DNA of 23,267 bases from Alectoria sarmentosa (lineage: Eukaryota; Ascomycota; Lecanoromycetes; Lecanorales; Parmeliaceae): the NCBI GenBank assembly GCA_009733775.1, contig WOGZ01000435.1, positions 1-23,267 of the forward strand. The letters are read 5' to 3'. A program made the translations under genes and the position numbers. The notes under the pieces were generated by a model, which saw nothing but the letters and a program-made list of their open reading frames with translations, was not told where the DNA came from and ran no database searches. Numbering within the stretch: position 1 is the stretch's first letter; each line of letters begins with the position of its first letter. Shown here piece by piece: positions 1 through 10,092 of the stretch.

Positions 1-690
1 ACGATTTATATCTTAATCGAATTTATTTATAATTTATCGATAAATATTAATAAATTAAGAAATTTGATCTCTTGTATATAAAATTCGCATTTGAGAATGT
101 TTATTTATAAATCGATTTCTTATAGCTTTTAAAAAATTAATCGAATATATTAAATATGTTTCTTTTTAATTTTGTTATAAATAAAAATATTATTTAAATA
201 TACTTGATAAAAGTTATTTAAATATTTAAAAAAAAAAAAATTATATATTATTAATAAATAATAAGATCATTTATCAATTTAAATGAAAACATTCGATATT
301 TATATGTTTTAAAAAATGTGATAAATGTAATAAAGTTCTCGTTATCGAAATATATTTAAAATTTATTAAAAATAACGATAATATTAAATCGTATAAAATA
401 TTTGCAATCTTATATTTTTATTAAAATCTTATTTATTAATGAAATAAAATATCGATTTCTTTTAATAATAACGTTTAATTTTTAATAGGTCACATAAAAT
501 CGCAAGTCTTTATTTGATTTTTTAATAAATAAAACAAATAAAATAAATGAAGCATAATTAAATACGATAAATTTTTTTCTTAAATATTTATTTAAATATT
601 TCTTGATTTGTTCGAATTTGTGATCTAATAATAAATAAATTCGATTTTTAAATAATGCGTTTTTGTTTACTCTCTTAATAAATTTCAATT
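1..690 (-). pseudogene. Ty3/gypsy reverse transcriptase relic (RIP-mutated)
   Basis: Reading the minus strand downward from 688, one frame gives the fingers/palm start of a gypsy RT: IKKYLNKYLRKKFIV, then LFIKKSNKDLRFYVTY, then a stop, KLNVIIKRNRYFISLIN, a further stop, DCKYFIRFNIIVIFNK and TYKYRMFSF. After a frame change at the A/T homopolymer at 228-241, VYLNNIFIYNKIKKKHI (about 156-203) and KCEFYIQEIKFLNLLI (about 45-92) follow. Their order and spacing match the family: the LRFCVDYRKLN region, motif A, and the YxDD box with its trailing IYSK and KCEF segments. Motif A has N where the catalytic D belongs, and YxDD is YLNN. Both are the G-to-A changes RIP makes, as are the C-to-Y, G-to-K/N, P-to-F/L and R-to-stop replacements. 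The relic runs off the left edge, so RNase H and integrase would lie outside. The assignment rests on motif recognition without a database search. Confidence 0.85.
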
Positions 691-922
691 TATAATCATA
701 AAAACGATATAAAAATAATACGTTCGCTTATAATTTATTAAAAACATTTGCATAATTATAATAATTCATAAAAAATTTATTAAACATTTTTTGAAAAATG
801 AAAATTTTAGCATTATTAATTTAAGCGTTTTTTGATATATATAATTTACAATATTTCTTATATTTAATTTCGAAGTTATATAAACATAATTTATTAATTA
901 ATATGCGATTATTTCATTATAA

Positions 923-1600
923 TTATAATATAATCTCGAAAAGCTTATTGAAAATATCGTAAATCTTATTTATTATTAAAGAAAAGAGCTTATTTTCTTT
1001 ATTTCGAATTAAATAATAATAAATCGATGCGTCAATTTCAATAATATCGATAAAATCAGATTTCTTGATCATTTTTTCTTTGAGTGTTTTAAATGTTAAT
1101 ATCGATCTTTTTCTATTTGAAATGTCTTTGAAATAATTTATATCGAAATTATTTTCATTTGATTCATTTTTAATAATAAGTTTAAAAGATCGTGTAATAA
1201 CAATAAATGATGTTTTTGATAAAAACGATAAATTTTTAAATATTAATATCTTATTATCGTTATATTTACATCGTTTAAACATAAATAACATTTTATCTTT
1301 TAACATATCAAATACGATTTCATATTTATTTATTTATAACTTTTCGAGAATTAAATCGTGTTGTTTTAACGAAACGATAAAAATAAAATAAAATTCTTTT
1401 TTATAATCGTGTATATTCAAAATAAATAAAAGATAATAAATAATAAATTATTTAAATAATCGTTTATTATAATTTCGTAATAATTTTAATTTGAAAAGAG
1501 AATAAGACTCGATTTATAAACGTTTATATATTTTAAATATAATGATTTTATTAATAACGATATAAATCTCGATGCATTCGCAATTTATAAAAAATTCGTA
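923..1600 (-). pseudogene. Ty3/gypsy protease and protease-RT linker relic
   Basis: Upstream of the RT relic on the same strand, 1558-1581 reads ANASRFIS followed by LLIKSLYLK. This resembles the active-site loop region of retroviral-type aspartic proteases (D[ST]GA..xFIS), with the catalytic aspartate region disrupted by a stop. Near 1310-1321 the frame reads YEIVFDML, resembling the conserved 'DIILGxPWL' end of the protease. The open stretch 1306-923 then contains DFIDIIEIDASIYYYLI and NKLFSLIINKIYDI. In fungal gypsy elements the 'EIGAA.. / FAL....I' linker lies here, between protease and RT. The order protease, linker, RT along the minus strand supports one element. The 127-aa open frame at 923-1306 is a decayed fragment that happens to lack stops. 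Confidence 0.65.
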
Positions 1601-4600
1601 AATGTTATTTATCGATTTTATGATAATAATGTAATTATTATTCGAAAAAGACGTTATATTAAGAGATTATTTAAAATATTCGTTAAACACACGTTTATAT
1701 TACCTCTTATCGTAATTTTAAAAAAGATTAATCTTTTTTCAAGTCATCAAAAGAGTCTTTTAAATCATCATCGTCGTTATTATTTATTTTTATAACATGC
1801 ATTCGAGCAATTTTCTTATTCGATTAAAAGCAATCACGCTTAATGTGTTTAATTTAATTATAATTATAATATATAAGTTTCTTAATATCGATTTCGACTT
1901 TAATTTTAATAAATGAAATCGATATAATAAATTTTATAAATGTTATTATAATGCGAATAATTCTCGTTATTAAGATAATTGATTTTCTTATTAAAAATAC
2001 AATTTTAAATGTGAATATTTTAAACTTTTTTTTTATATTTAACACGCTAAATGTTATTCAATTTTCGTAAATACTTTTTAATAAATATTAATTCGTTAAA
2101 ACCTTTATATGCGTTTTAATTCTTTTATAAATTTTTATAAATCTTTAAATGTAAATGTCGTATCATATTATTTTTATCTTTATCGATAACTTAATTGAAT
2201 CGAATAAAGTTAACGTAAAATTTTATAAAAGATATAATATTTTGTTAAAGTGAGTTATATTATCGTTTCGTATTATTTTATTAATTAAAATTCTCGTGAA
2301 TGTCGATTAAATCATTTATTATCTCTTTATAGAATTGATATAAATTTAAACAATTTTTTAATCGACGTCTTATGATTTATTTTGAAACTTTTTCTTTTAA
2401 TTTAAAAATAACATAAATTAATTTGAATTCAATAATAAAATATTAATCATAATTAATAATGAATTTGTGATTTATTTTGAAAGATTAATCGTTTTATATA
2501 AAACTCTTTTCATTTATAAAGATAAAAAAATCAAATAATTTGAAAAACTTGTTCTTTTTCGATATAGGTCGATTCTTGAATTTATTATAAAAAAGTTCGT
2601 TTTTTGAGTTCTTCTTTAAATTCTTTTTTAATGATTGAAATTTCATTATATTGATTTTTCGTTACAATTATATCATTTATTTCTATTAATCATAAACGAT
2701 GTTATTTAATTATTAAGTTATTTATTTTAATTGATGTAAAAAATTCATAATCTCATTTTTATCGATAATAATCTTATAAAAACGAGATGAAAATTCGCGA
2801 AAATCGTCTCGTTTAAAACGAAATTGATTCAACATATCAAAAAACTTCTTAAATGCAATTTTCGCTTAATGTAATAATTGCTCATTAATAAAAATGTATT
2901 ATGAATTTAATTTATGATGCTGAAAGAGGTTTTCGAAGTTTTCAAATATAATTGAAATATAACGTGATTTAATTTTGTTTAAAAGATTTTAAATGTGATT
3001 TATTTTTTTCATTTCGATAAAGATTATCGATAAAAAAGAAAATAAAAGAGAAAAAAAAGAAGAGAAATTTAAATATTTCGAAAAATGTAATATTAAAAAA
3101 TATTATAATAAAGAAAAATGTTAACACTTCTCATTTAATATGTTTAATGATTTTCGTATAATAAAGAAATTTGATTTTAACATATAAAAAACAACAAAAA
3201 GTGTTATTTAATTATTTGTTCATTTATTAAACTTTCGTAAAAACAATATGTTAATTAAATAACGTCTTTTTAGTTTCGTTATTTATATAAAAAATATTTA
3301 TTATGTCGTTATCGATTTCGTGCGAAGAAATTTGATAATGCGAAATGAAGAAAGAAAACTTTAAAAGATTATAAAATCGTGATTTCTTATTCGATAATAA
3401 TATCGTGAAAGATTTAAGTATCTTTAATAATAATCTTTCGAACGATATAATCGATGTTGTTTTAACTTGAATTATATAAAAATAATGTGTAATTATTTCT
3501 TTCGATTCGTTAATTAAACGAATATTTTAATATTTTTTTTATACTCGTTATTGTTAACGAAATGAATCGCTATCTCGATGCGAATTGTTCGAATTTCAAT
3601 TATCGTAAATGATCTGACTCAAAAATACGATATTTTAATAATTTTTATATCTTAATAAAGCCTTTATCAGCACGATTCTTTAAATTCGTTAATTAATATA
3701 AATGAAGTGAGTGAAATGACTTAATTATAATGTTAAAATCAATATAAAGTTATATTATATAAGTGTATTAAATAAGATAATTAAATGAGAAGAAAATATG
3801 TATATAAAAAGAAAACATTTATATGAAAACAAATATCTTTATCAAGTCACGTTAAGTTTAATCGAATAATGTTAAAGAAATATAATATTAAAAAGAAGTT
3901 AACTTTATTAAAAATATAAAGTACGTTTATAACAGTGTTTATAAAATAGAAAAATTTAATTTTTTTCAATTTGTGAAGTCGTAAAAGTAAATAAAGTTGC
4001 GAAAAGATGCGAATATCGTTATTATTATTACACGATAAATCTCTCTTAACTTAATTAATTTATAATAAAGATTTTTGAAGAATATAATACGTATTTACAA
4101 TTACTTCTCGATTTTTTTTTAATTATAAAAATGTTTATGTTTTTAAGAGAAGAGTAATGTTATAATTCGTTTTTCGATATTACGACTCATTATAAATCAA
4201 GGTTAATTCTATAATTCAATTTTACATTAACGTGTCAAATTATAATTTAATCTTTTACTTTTACATATATGCATTTATATTTAAAACTTTATAATTAGAA
4301 TTTTATTCAAATCACGTTTAAATATTACTCAGTTTTACGTATAATTTTTAACAATTTATAATAATATTACTTTATTAAAACACGTATTTTTTATTATAAT
4401 CGCTTTTTTAAAATATTTTATACGATAAATTATAAATTAAAATTATTATACTTTAATTTTTATACGATTTATTAATTTATAATTTTATTATAGCGAATAG
4501 TAATTTTCTTTATTCGTATATTTATAATCGTAACGAATAATTTTTATAATCTTTTTTAACGTTTAAAATTATTTTAAAATTTATAATTATTTTTATTTTT

Positions 4601-4640
4601 ATTATACGTATTCGATGTTTATTAATTTATTAATTAAGTT
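1601..4640. other. AT-rich interior with no readable gene
   Basis: By position this could hold the gag region and 5' part of the minus-strand retroelement, but I found no zinc-knuckle or other gag signature and no LTR boundary. Short open stretches, such as the 63 codons at 1854-2045 on the minus strand, are Ile/Phe/Lys-rich and expected by chance at this base composition. One near-palindrome, GAGATGAAAATTCG..CGAAAATCGTCTC, lies at about 2785-2811. The composition has the same CpG-retaining, CpA-poor look as the rest of the block. Confidence 0.6.
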
Positions 4641-4659
4641 TTTAATTTTTTAAGCTATA

Positions 4660-5158
4660 TTATAAATATAATATTTAAGTTAATAATTTAAAATTTTATA
4701 ACATTTTGTGATAACAGCTTTTAAATTTTAATTTTAATTTAAAAAGTTGAAATTTTAAATATCGTTCATTTTCGAAGTTTTTAATTTTAACTTAAATCGA
4801 AATAAGTATTTTTTCAAATTAATTAAAATAGTATAAATATAATGTTTAAATTAAAAATTTAATTTTTTATAACTTTTTATAATAGTAAATTTTAAAATGT
4901 TATTATAATTTAAAAATTGAAATTTCAAATATCGTTCATTTTCGAAATTGTTAATTTAAATTCGAATCGAAATAATTTTCTTTTTAAAGAAGTTGAATTA
5001 ATAACACATTTATTATTTGAATTAAAGATTCAAAGTTTTATTTTATTTTATAATAGCAGCTTTTAAATAGTTATTTTAATTTAAAAACTTGAAGTTTTAA
5101 ATATGATATATTCTTCGAAGTTTCAACTTTATTCAAAACGAAAACGATATCTTTTTTG
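4660..5158. repeat. Degenerate tandem array, about three units of ~170 bp, RIP-mutated
   Basis: The string TTGAAATTTTAAATATCG at 4747 recurs as TTGAAATTTCAAATATCG at 4917 and, more diverged, as TTGAAGTTTTAAATAT at 5089, giving periods of 170 and 172 bp. Each copy is followed by TTCATTTTCGAA-like sequence and preceded by ATAACAGCTTTTAAA, ATAGTAAATTTTAAA or ATAGCAGCTTTTAAA. A less mutated, inverted relative lies at about 15144-15415. The array directly abuts the compositional boundary at ~5160. Confidence 0.8.
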
Positions 5159-5159
5159 A

Positions 5160-5607
5160 GAAAGCTAAAAAGATACGAACATGACATCTTAAAGGCATAG
5201 ACTCGGCATTCAATCTGAACATGTATGGAATTCTACAAATTGAATAGCGAAGCTTCGTCTTGAGGAGCTAGAGAGAAGTGACAAAAGTGTGCTCACTTTC
5301 AGATGCACTCAAGCTGCTTTGTCATCTAGACTTGAGAAGTCTGTGCGGACCTACTCTTTGGTCGCGAGTCGAGCTAGAATGGAGAGGGGTGTACGTTTAA
5401 GCTGATTGAGAACGTTAAAATAGGGAAGGATAACTTGTGAAATGCTGGCTCGGGGTTCGGACACGCGGGTTTGGTTTGGTGTTTCTTTAGGCATGAGTGC
5501 TAATTGGGGGGACCTCCGAGAGATAATATAGAAGCACTCATTTATTGAGGCATATACACCTGGTAATAATAAAAGCCTTAAAAGACCTAGTTTGATTTCA
5601 TGGCACT
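5160..5607. other. Compositional boundary and gene-free flank
   Basis: Base composition returns to gene-island values here. I see no coding frame with plausible start, splice or stop signals. The stretch is the 3' flank of the minus-strand gene that ends at 5608. Confidence 0.6.
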
Positions 5608-5946
5608 TTAGTTTGCTGCTGCGAGTTCCAGACGGCCACTAGAGTAGCGGGAGAGACGTGCATGTATGACATCGCTTGGGTGCTTATCCGAGCCAAGATT
5701 TACTCGAAGAACCCCATGCTTCGAAAGAAGCTGAATGGCCTTCTCGCTAACAATCTTGCTAGTCCTAAGAATCTCAAGGTTTCCGAACATGCGCCTTGAG
5801 AAACGACTGGCCGCATCCATGATCCAGTTTACTCGCGTACCTGGACGGTCAAATTTGCACTGATCCCTGCGAGACGTGTTTCTGGTTCGGAACCTTTCGG
5901 GGCGGAAGTCGAAGAAATGTTGAGACAGAATCTGGAAAGGCAACAT
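5608..5946 (-). CDS. Small basic hypothetical protein (112 aa), single exon
   Basis: An open frame of 112 codons starts at the ATG complementary to 5944-5946, in a good context (TCAACACATG). Its leader is immediately preceded, at about 6040-6190, by a long pyrimidine-rich tract on the coding strand, a common feature of filamentous-fungal promoters. The frame remains open upstream as far as 5973, but only with non-ATG codons, so the 5946 start is preferred. The product is basic (many Arg/Lys), with no clear signal peptide or membrane helix, and ends in LELAAAN. A helical-looking stretch lies around SEKAIQLLSKHG. I do not recognise a family. The alternatives are an orphan gene or a transcribed non-coding region. 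Being the first gene beyond the AT-rich block, it may be influenced by heterochromatin spreading (inference). Confidence 0.4.
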   Translation of the reverse strand: MLPFQILSQHFFDFRPERFRTRNTSRRDQCKFDRPGTRVNWIMDAASRFSRRMFGNLEILRTSKIVSEKAIQLLSKHGVLRVNLGSDKHPSDVIHARLSRYSSGRLELAAAN

Positions 5947-6039
5947 GTGTTGAAGGAAAGGTTGAGAGGTCAAGGGAGTATATTGGGGTTAGGGAAATGG
6001 ACAGAGGTTGTTTGAAGCGGATGTTGATGTTGATCGTTT

Positions 6040-6195
6040 TTAAAAGCGAGGGAGGTGAGTTCGCAGAGGGTCAATGAGAAAATGGAAAATGAAAGAGCGA
6101 GGAAAAGAGCGAGGAGAGGGAGAGAGCGAGGAAAGGGAGAGAGAAAAAGGAAAAGAGGTTGAAAAAAGAAAAGGAGTGAGGGAAATTGTGTATTT
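6040..6195 (-). promoter_or_regulatory. CT-rich promoter tract (purine-rich on the plus strand)
   Basis: The plus strand here is nearly all G and A, with runs such as GAGGGAGAGAGCGAGGAAAG. On the minus strand it is therefore a CT block ending about 100-200 bp upstream of the ATG at 5946. Pyrimidine blocks just upstream of start sites are common in filamentous-fungal promoters. It has no other interpretation that I can support. Confidence 0.45.
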
Positions 6196-6246
6196 AATCT
6201 CGAAGCTGGATATGTATTAGGCGCTTCAAAAAAGAAATACATGTCT

Positions 6247-7289
6247 CGCTCACTTCACGGCGATGAATTTGTTTATGAGGTCCTCAACGTAATCCTTCCC
6301 TAGGGAGATGTTCTAGCAGTGCTTGTGGGCAGCCAACCGAACTGTCATACTTTGAAGAAGGCCGAGTGCCGAATTACGTGTTCCTTGATACTCTTTCCAT
6401 TCGCGCTTCGGATTCTGGTGCTCTTCTATCGTTGTGGGTCGAAGAATGGACGAGGGCTATCTTGATGACAAGAGCATTATGTTATGTACCTGGATCGCAA
6501 ATGCTCTTGTTTGAAGTCTCTTCTCAGCCCAGAGGGTTTATTGCAGTCACCAGACTTTGCATCACAGTTCGCAGATGGGAAAGATTTCCGAGACAGTCAT
6601 GGATACGGTCTCTTTTATGTCCCTGCTGCTGGTATGCGGTCCGTGCAAAGAAGATTCTGCGAAGAACCGAAGCGCATTGAATCGGCCAGTTTTGAGGCAT
6701 TTTGTCTTGTCGCGCATGATATTTGAGCTTGAAAGGCAGCCTGTCTCGCCAACAACTACAGAGGGGCCTGCGTTCGAGGATTTGTATGGCTTCAGAGCTT
6801 TTCTCCGGCCAGACACTTGATACTTTAGTAACGTATTCATAAAAGTCTATAAATGTTCCAATTTTGGCAAAGAAATCACACGACAGAGTCGAGGGTAAAA
6901 TACCAATTGATAGTCATCTCACGAAAAATAGAGACGCACTCTTAGAGCAATATGACAGGGGAAGATTGTTTGAAAAAAGCGTTCTTCTCGAACCTTCGCC
7001 TTGACCGATGAATCATGGATCATTGAAGGCCGGACCATTACTTGAGCTGATACCTCGTCACTTTCGAAAGAACCTCGGGCTTGATTGATGCGAGGCCAGC
7101 CTGTGAGGGAAAAGACGTGTTGGGCCGAGACTGAGATCGTGGCATTCCTCTCGTGCCACTACACATGAGTTTCGTGTATAGAAGTCTGATACATGAGTCT
7201 GGCAGGGCGAGCTGGAGGTTCTCAGCATACAGAGGCGTCCAACCATTCGCTTCGTTGTTGAGAAATCACGTCGATGCCGGCGGTAGTGT
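6247..7289. other. Intergenic region, no supported gene
   Basis: Several overlapping open frames of 60-104 codons lie between 6366 and 6840 on both strands and at 7058-7246. None has a recognisable domain, consistent splice signals or a clearly better start than the others. A decayed gene on the plus strand around 6370-6820 is possible (one frame reads NYVFLDTLSIRASDS), but I cannot assign it. Confidence 0.4.
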
Positions 7290-7608
7290 TCACCCTCGTT
7301 CCACGATCGTCATGACTCTTATGAAGTTGTAAAGCAAGAAACACAGGAGTACAAATCCGATCAGTTGCAACACGACAGGCGTTGCATCCGGGTGATCTTG
7401 TTGATCGTCGCGATGAGGAACAGGTATTGCGTCGTATGGAGGCGGTTGGGCTTCGGAAGCGCTCAGGGTCATCTGTTCTGTTGCTGGGTCCAGTGCGTGG
7501 CCATTGAAGCCCGGGTGCTGCACATTCTGAGCCTTGGTGTCAGCGGCTGTATCATGGACATGGTGGAGTACGACTTCTTCTACAGCGGGCACTCACATTC
7601 GCACTCAT
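7290..7608 (-). CDS. Tail-anchored small protein with PPPY motif (82 aa, two exons)
   Basis: The model is complement(7290-7526, 7597-7608). Exon 1 is only 12 nt (MSAN), with an AAAAGATG start. The 70-nt intron begins GTGAGT, has a GCTGACAC branch site 13 nt before its end, and closes with CAG. Exon 2 then reads in frame NVQHPGFNGHALDP and onward. The protein has a Pro/Asp-rich, presumably cytosolic N-terminal half containing QPPPYDA (residues 31-37), a PPxY site of the kind bound by WW domains of Rsp5/NEDD4 ubiquitin ligases. A hydrophobic segment follows at about residues 55-73 (VVLQLIGFVLLCFLLYNFI) and then a nine-residue basic/acidic tail. This is the architecture of a C-tail-anchored or single-pass membrane adaptor. 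The link to Rsp5-type ligases is inference from the motif. Unspliced, the frame begins right after a stop without ATG, which favours the spliced model. Confidence 0.7.
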
Positions 7609-8886
7609 CTTTTAGTTGTCCCTTTTGTGCGAGATTCGGGATAGAAGGACACGGCTGAGGGTTTGATGATGCGTTGTATAGGGAATGATTGCTTGATAGT
7701 TGTATCAACGGATGGTTGGGATGATGATATGCAAGCAGGTCTCTGGACTGGAAGGATAAAGTACCTCATGTGATAAGCCTTGGCAGCTCTAGCGTCTGCC
7801 CTAAACACTAGTGTAAAGTAAGCACTGCGGCTGAAAAAGCCAAGAAACAAATAACGGTCCCTCGGGACCTCGGGTGCACTAAAAATACTCTACAACGAGG
7901 CGGGGTTCCACCCTTGAAATCTTAAAACTCTTACGTAATCATCACGTACTATTACCGCTGAAATCCATTCGCCAGCACTGCACCATCATCACTGGAATTA
8001 ATACAGCATTCTAGTCCACACTGCCACACTTGTTCCCACTTGCTCACATTGCAACGGTGACCCTTCAATTTGGCAACAATAATAGTTCAACCCCAACGAG
8101 GTAGCCTCTCTCTTGCATCTCCTAAAAGACTTGGCCGCGAATGCATTTGACACTGCCATGCTCTTCAGCTTCCTCACATGGCATGTCTGGCGCTTCCAAA
8201 TTCATCCTGTACCCGCAACACAGCCATCATCAGATTTCCCATGGCTCTTCCAGCTATGGGAGTGGTCCAGTCCACAAAGGTTATCAAAGGCGCTGGCAAA
8301 CAACCCTGCAGACTGCCTGTGGGAGCCGTCACAATGGCTTAGTCAATTGGCTTACAACAATTGGCTTACAAGTAAAGTATCCAGTGAGCGCAGTGGCATT
8401 ACCGCCGGTTGGCGGTAGTCACTCAATTCTACATGAGATGCTCCGGAGTCGGCACGTAACACAGATGCATATGTTGGAAAGTGTGACGAGTCACCTTTGA
8501 TCCTGATCCCCCTCTTTTGCATTTTCTTCTCCTTTTCATTGGTTCTCCGGTTGTATTGGGGAGGTGGAATAGCTGGAAAGCGTGCAACGACGAGAGGTAT
8601 GATGGCCTGTTCTGCTCTGATGCCCGCCTGACAAGGCACAGCCCCAACAATTGGCCTCTTGAGTGTTTATGTATCCATTCAGCTCATCGACTGTACCGCA
8701 TATGGGCCTCCACGATATGCTGCGCAGTGAGCAAATCTTACCGCATGATCTCCTCCTTTAGCCTAACACTTGTTTCATTTGTGCGTTGCTCTTTGTTTCA
8801 TGCCAGGTCTTACCAACAGCTGTAATCAGACTCCGGACTTGCGATATTTAACGTCGCAGTAGGAGGCCCATCTGTGTCCTCAGCGT
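7609..8886. other. Intergenic region between divergent genes
   Basis: The first ~250 bp is the leader and promoter of the minus-strand PPPY gene; the far end is the promoter of the secreted-protein gene. Overlapping open frames at 8113-8650 on both strands share no motif and show no splice structure. A perfect 14-bp tandem duplication (CAATTGGCTTACAA twice, 8344-8371) and a small perfect hairpin (TACCGCC-GGTT-GGCGGTA, 8400-8417) are present. Confidence 0.5.
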
Positions 8887-8898
8887 TCTATATAAAAT
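8887..8898 (+). promoter_or_regulatory. TATA box of the secreted cysteine-rich protein gene
   Basis: TCTATATAAAAT lies about 100 bp upstream of the ATG at 8997, leaving room for a 5' leader of roughly 70 nt. It is the best TATA match upstream of any gene in the window, which fits a strongly regulated gene. Confidence 0.6.
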
Positions 8899-8996
8899 GA
8901 CCATTCAGGAACGTATCGGTTGTTCCTGGGATTGAACAGTCTGTGTGCTATATACTCCCCAGAAGCCTCAGCCTACGAAGACTAGTTTCAACAACG

Positions 8997-10092
8997 ATGT
9001 TCCCAACCTCCGCTCACCATGCATTTGCCCTGTTAAGCTCTGCATCGTTGATTGCAGCAAACCCTCTTTCAAACTTGGAAATAGCCCGGCGGAGTCTCCT
9101 TCCACGAACGAACCCATGCCAACCAGGTGGAAATCCAATCCTGTATGACAAGGAATATCATAGCGATCTCTGCCCACCAGCCCTTGTTATGAACGCCGAT
9201 GGATCCTGCCCCACCCAGTTCCAGGATTGTACATCCTACTGCGAGGTCCGCCAAACTTTTACCTATGCCCAGGAAGTACCGCTGGACCAACCATATTGCC
9301 ATGGCCCCTTGACTTGCGCCATCAGTAGCAACAAAGCCACCTCGTACACTTACACCGGATCGATATCCGCTCCGAATTGGCTCAAAGCCCTCGGCCTAGG
9401 TATCACTGGAGGTTACAGCACCTCCACCACTACCACAGACGTGCGGACGACGTCTGTGAATCTGGCTCAGGGCAAATGCGGCTACTTCACTTTCCTACCC
9501 ATCATGCATGATTCCTGGTACGTAGATGCCCTCAATGGAAGATGATGCCGACCCAGCTGTTTTGTCTGCATCGACTAACACGGTGCGCTATCCACAGTGG
9601 AAGTTTGTCGGAAGGCTCGCCGCTCGACGTCCCCAGGGATCACTGCATCAACGTCCAAACGACCGGCAACCTCTGCTCGCAGCAACCGTTCCGCAGTGCC
9701 GACGGAAATTTCGTCCAAGGCGATACCATTTTTGTCTACACTGATTGCGGTACCCGAGCTAGATTACCAGCCGCTGACCAAGATCCGGCATACAACCACG
9801 ACGGCGTCGCCGCTCCCCAGTCTGTCTACGACACCTTCTCGACATCTTATGATTGTACCCTCTCGTAAGTCTCGACTCTCTGAATTTATCAGCAGTTCCT
9901 GCTTGTAATGCCAGCCGCTGACATTCACTGTTTCTCAGTCCCGAATGCTCCCAGCCATGGGGTCTGGCCATCAACCCTTCGTGTACCTGCACGTGCGCTG
10001 GCCAGCAGGCATCGCTTAATGACCCGGGGTGTGCGGGATTCCAAGGGTCGCTTCCGAATCCACCCGCCAACTCACCTCCGAATGGCCCTTGA
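8997..10092 (+). CDS. Secreted cysteine-rich protein, effector candidate (313 aa, three exons)
   Basis: Exons are 8997-9517, 9598-9864 and 9939-10092. Intron 1 (80 nt) is GTACGT..CTAAC..CAG; intron 2 (74 nt) is GTAAGT..GCTGACATT..CAG. Both joins restore a single frame: codon 174 becomes Cys (HDSCGSLSEG), and exon 3 continues TLSPECSQPWGLAINPSC. The frame extends upstream to 8943, but only the ATG at 8997 gives a signal peptide (residues 1-21, MFPTSAHHAF...SLIAA), so it is the start. The mature protein has 18 cysteines (C41, 59, 71, 78, 82, 101, 107, 161, 174, 190, 200, 224, 260, 266, 278, 280, 282, 294), an even number suggesting a disulfide-stabilised extracellular fold, and a C-terminal CTCTCAG cluster followed by a Pro/Asn-rich tail. 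From memory, the YDKEYHSDLCPPA, YCHGPLTC and CGYFTFLPI blocks recur in secreted ascomycete proteins sometimes labelled 'Celp0028 effector-like'; I cannot verify this. Function is unknown. Confidence 0.85.

Larger units (their letters stand above)
1..5160. mobile_element. AT-rich RIP-degraded block containing a Ty3/gypsy retrotransposon relic
   Basis: The stretch is overwhelmingly A+T and then switches within a few tens of bases, near 5150-5190, to ordinary gene-like composition. Remaining cytosines lie mostly in CG steps (TCGA, ATCG, ACGA and TTCG recur everywhere), while CA/TG steps are rare and TA is very common. That is the footprint of RIP, which converts CpA to TpA on both strands of duplicated DNA in Pezizomycotina. 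The minus strand of the left third can be read as a dead Ty3/gypsy pol (separate entries). The right end is a ~170-bp tandem array (separate entry). No open frame in the block looks functional. The left end of the element lies outside the window, and I could not locate LTRs or a primer-binding site. Confidence 0.9.

Noticed and set aside
1854..2045. 63-codon open frame in the AT-rich block
   Set aside because: It is Ile/Phe/Lys-rich, as expected for stop-free chance frames in such DNA, and no element signature could be read in it.
7605..7850. 81-codon minus-strand frame upstream of the PPPY gene
   Set aside because: It starts as an ordinary leader-like sequence in another frame and is better explained as the 5' leader/promoter of the spliced gene, whose ATG lies at 7608.
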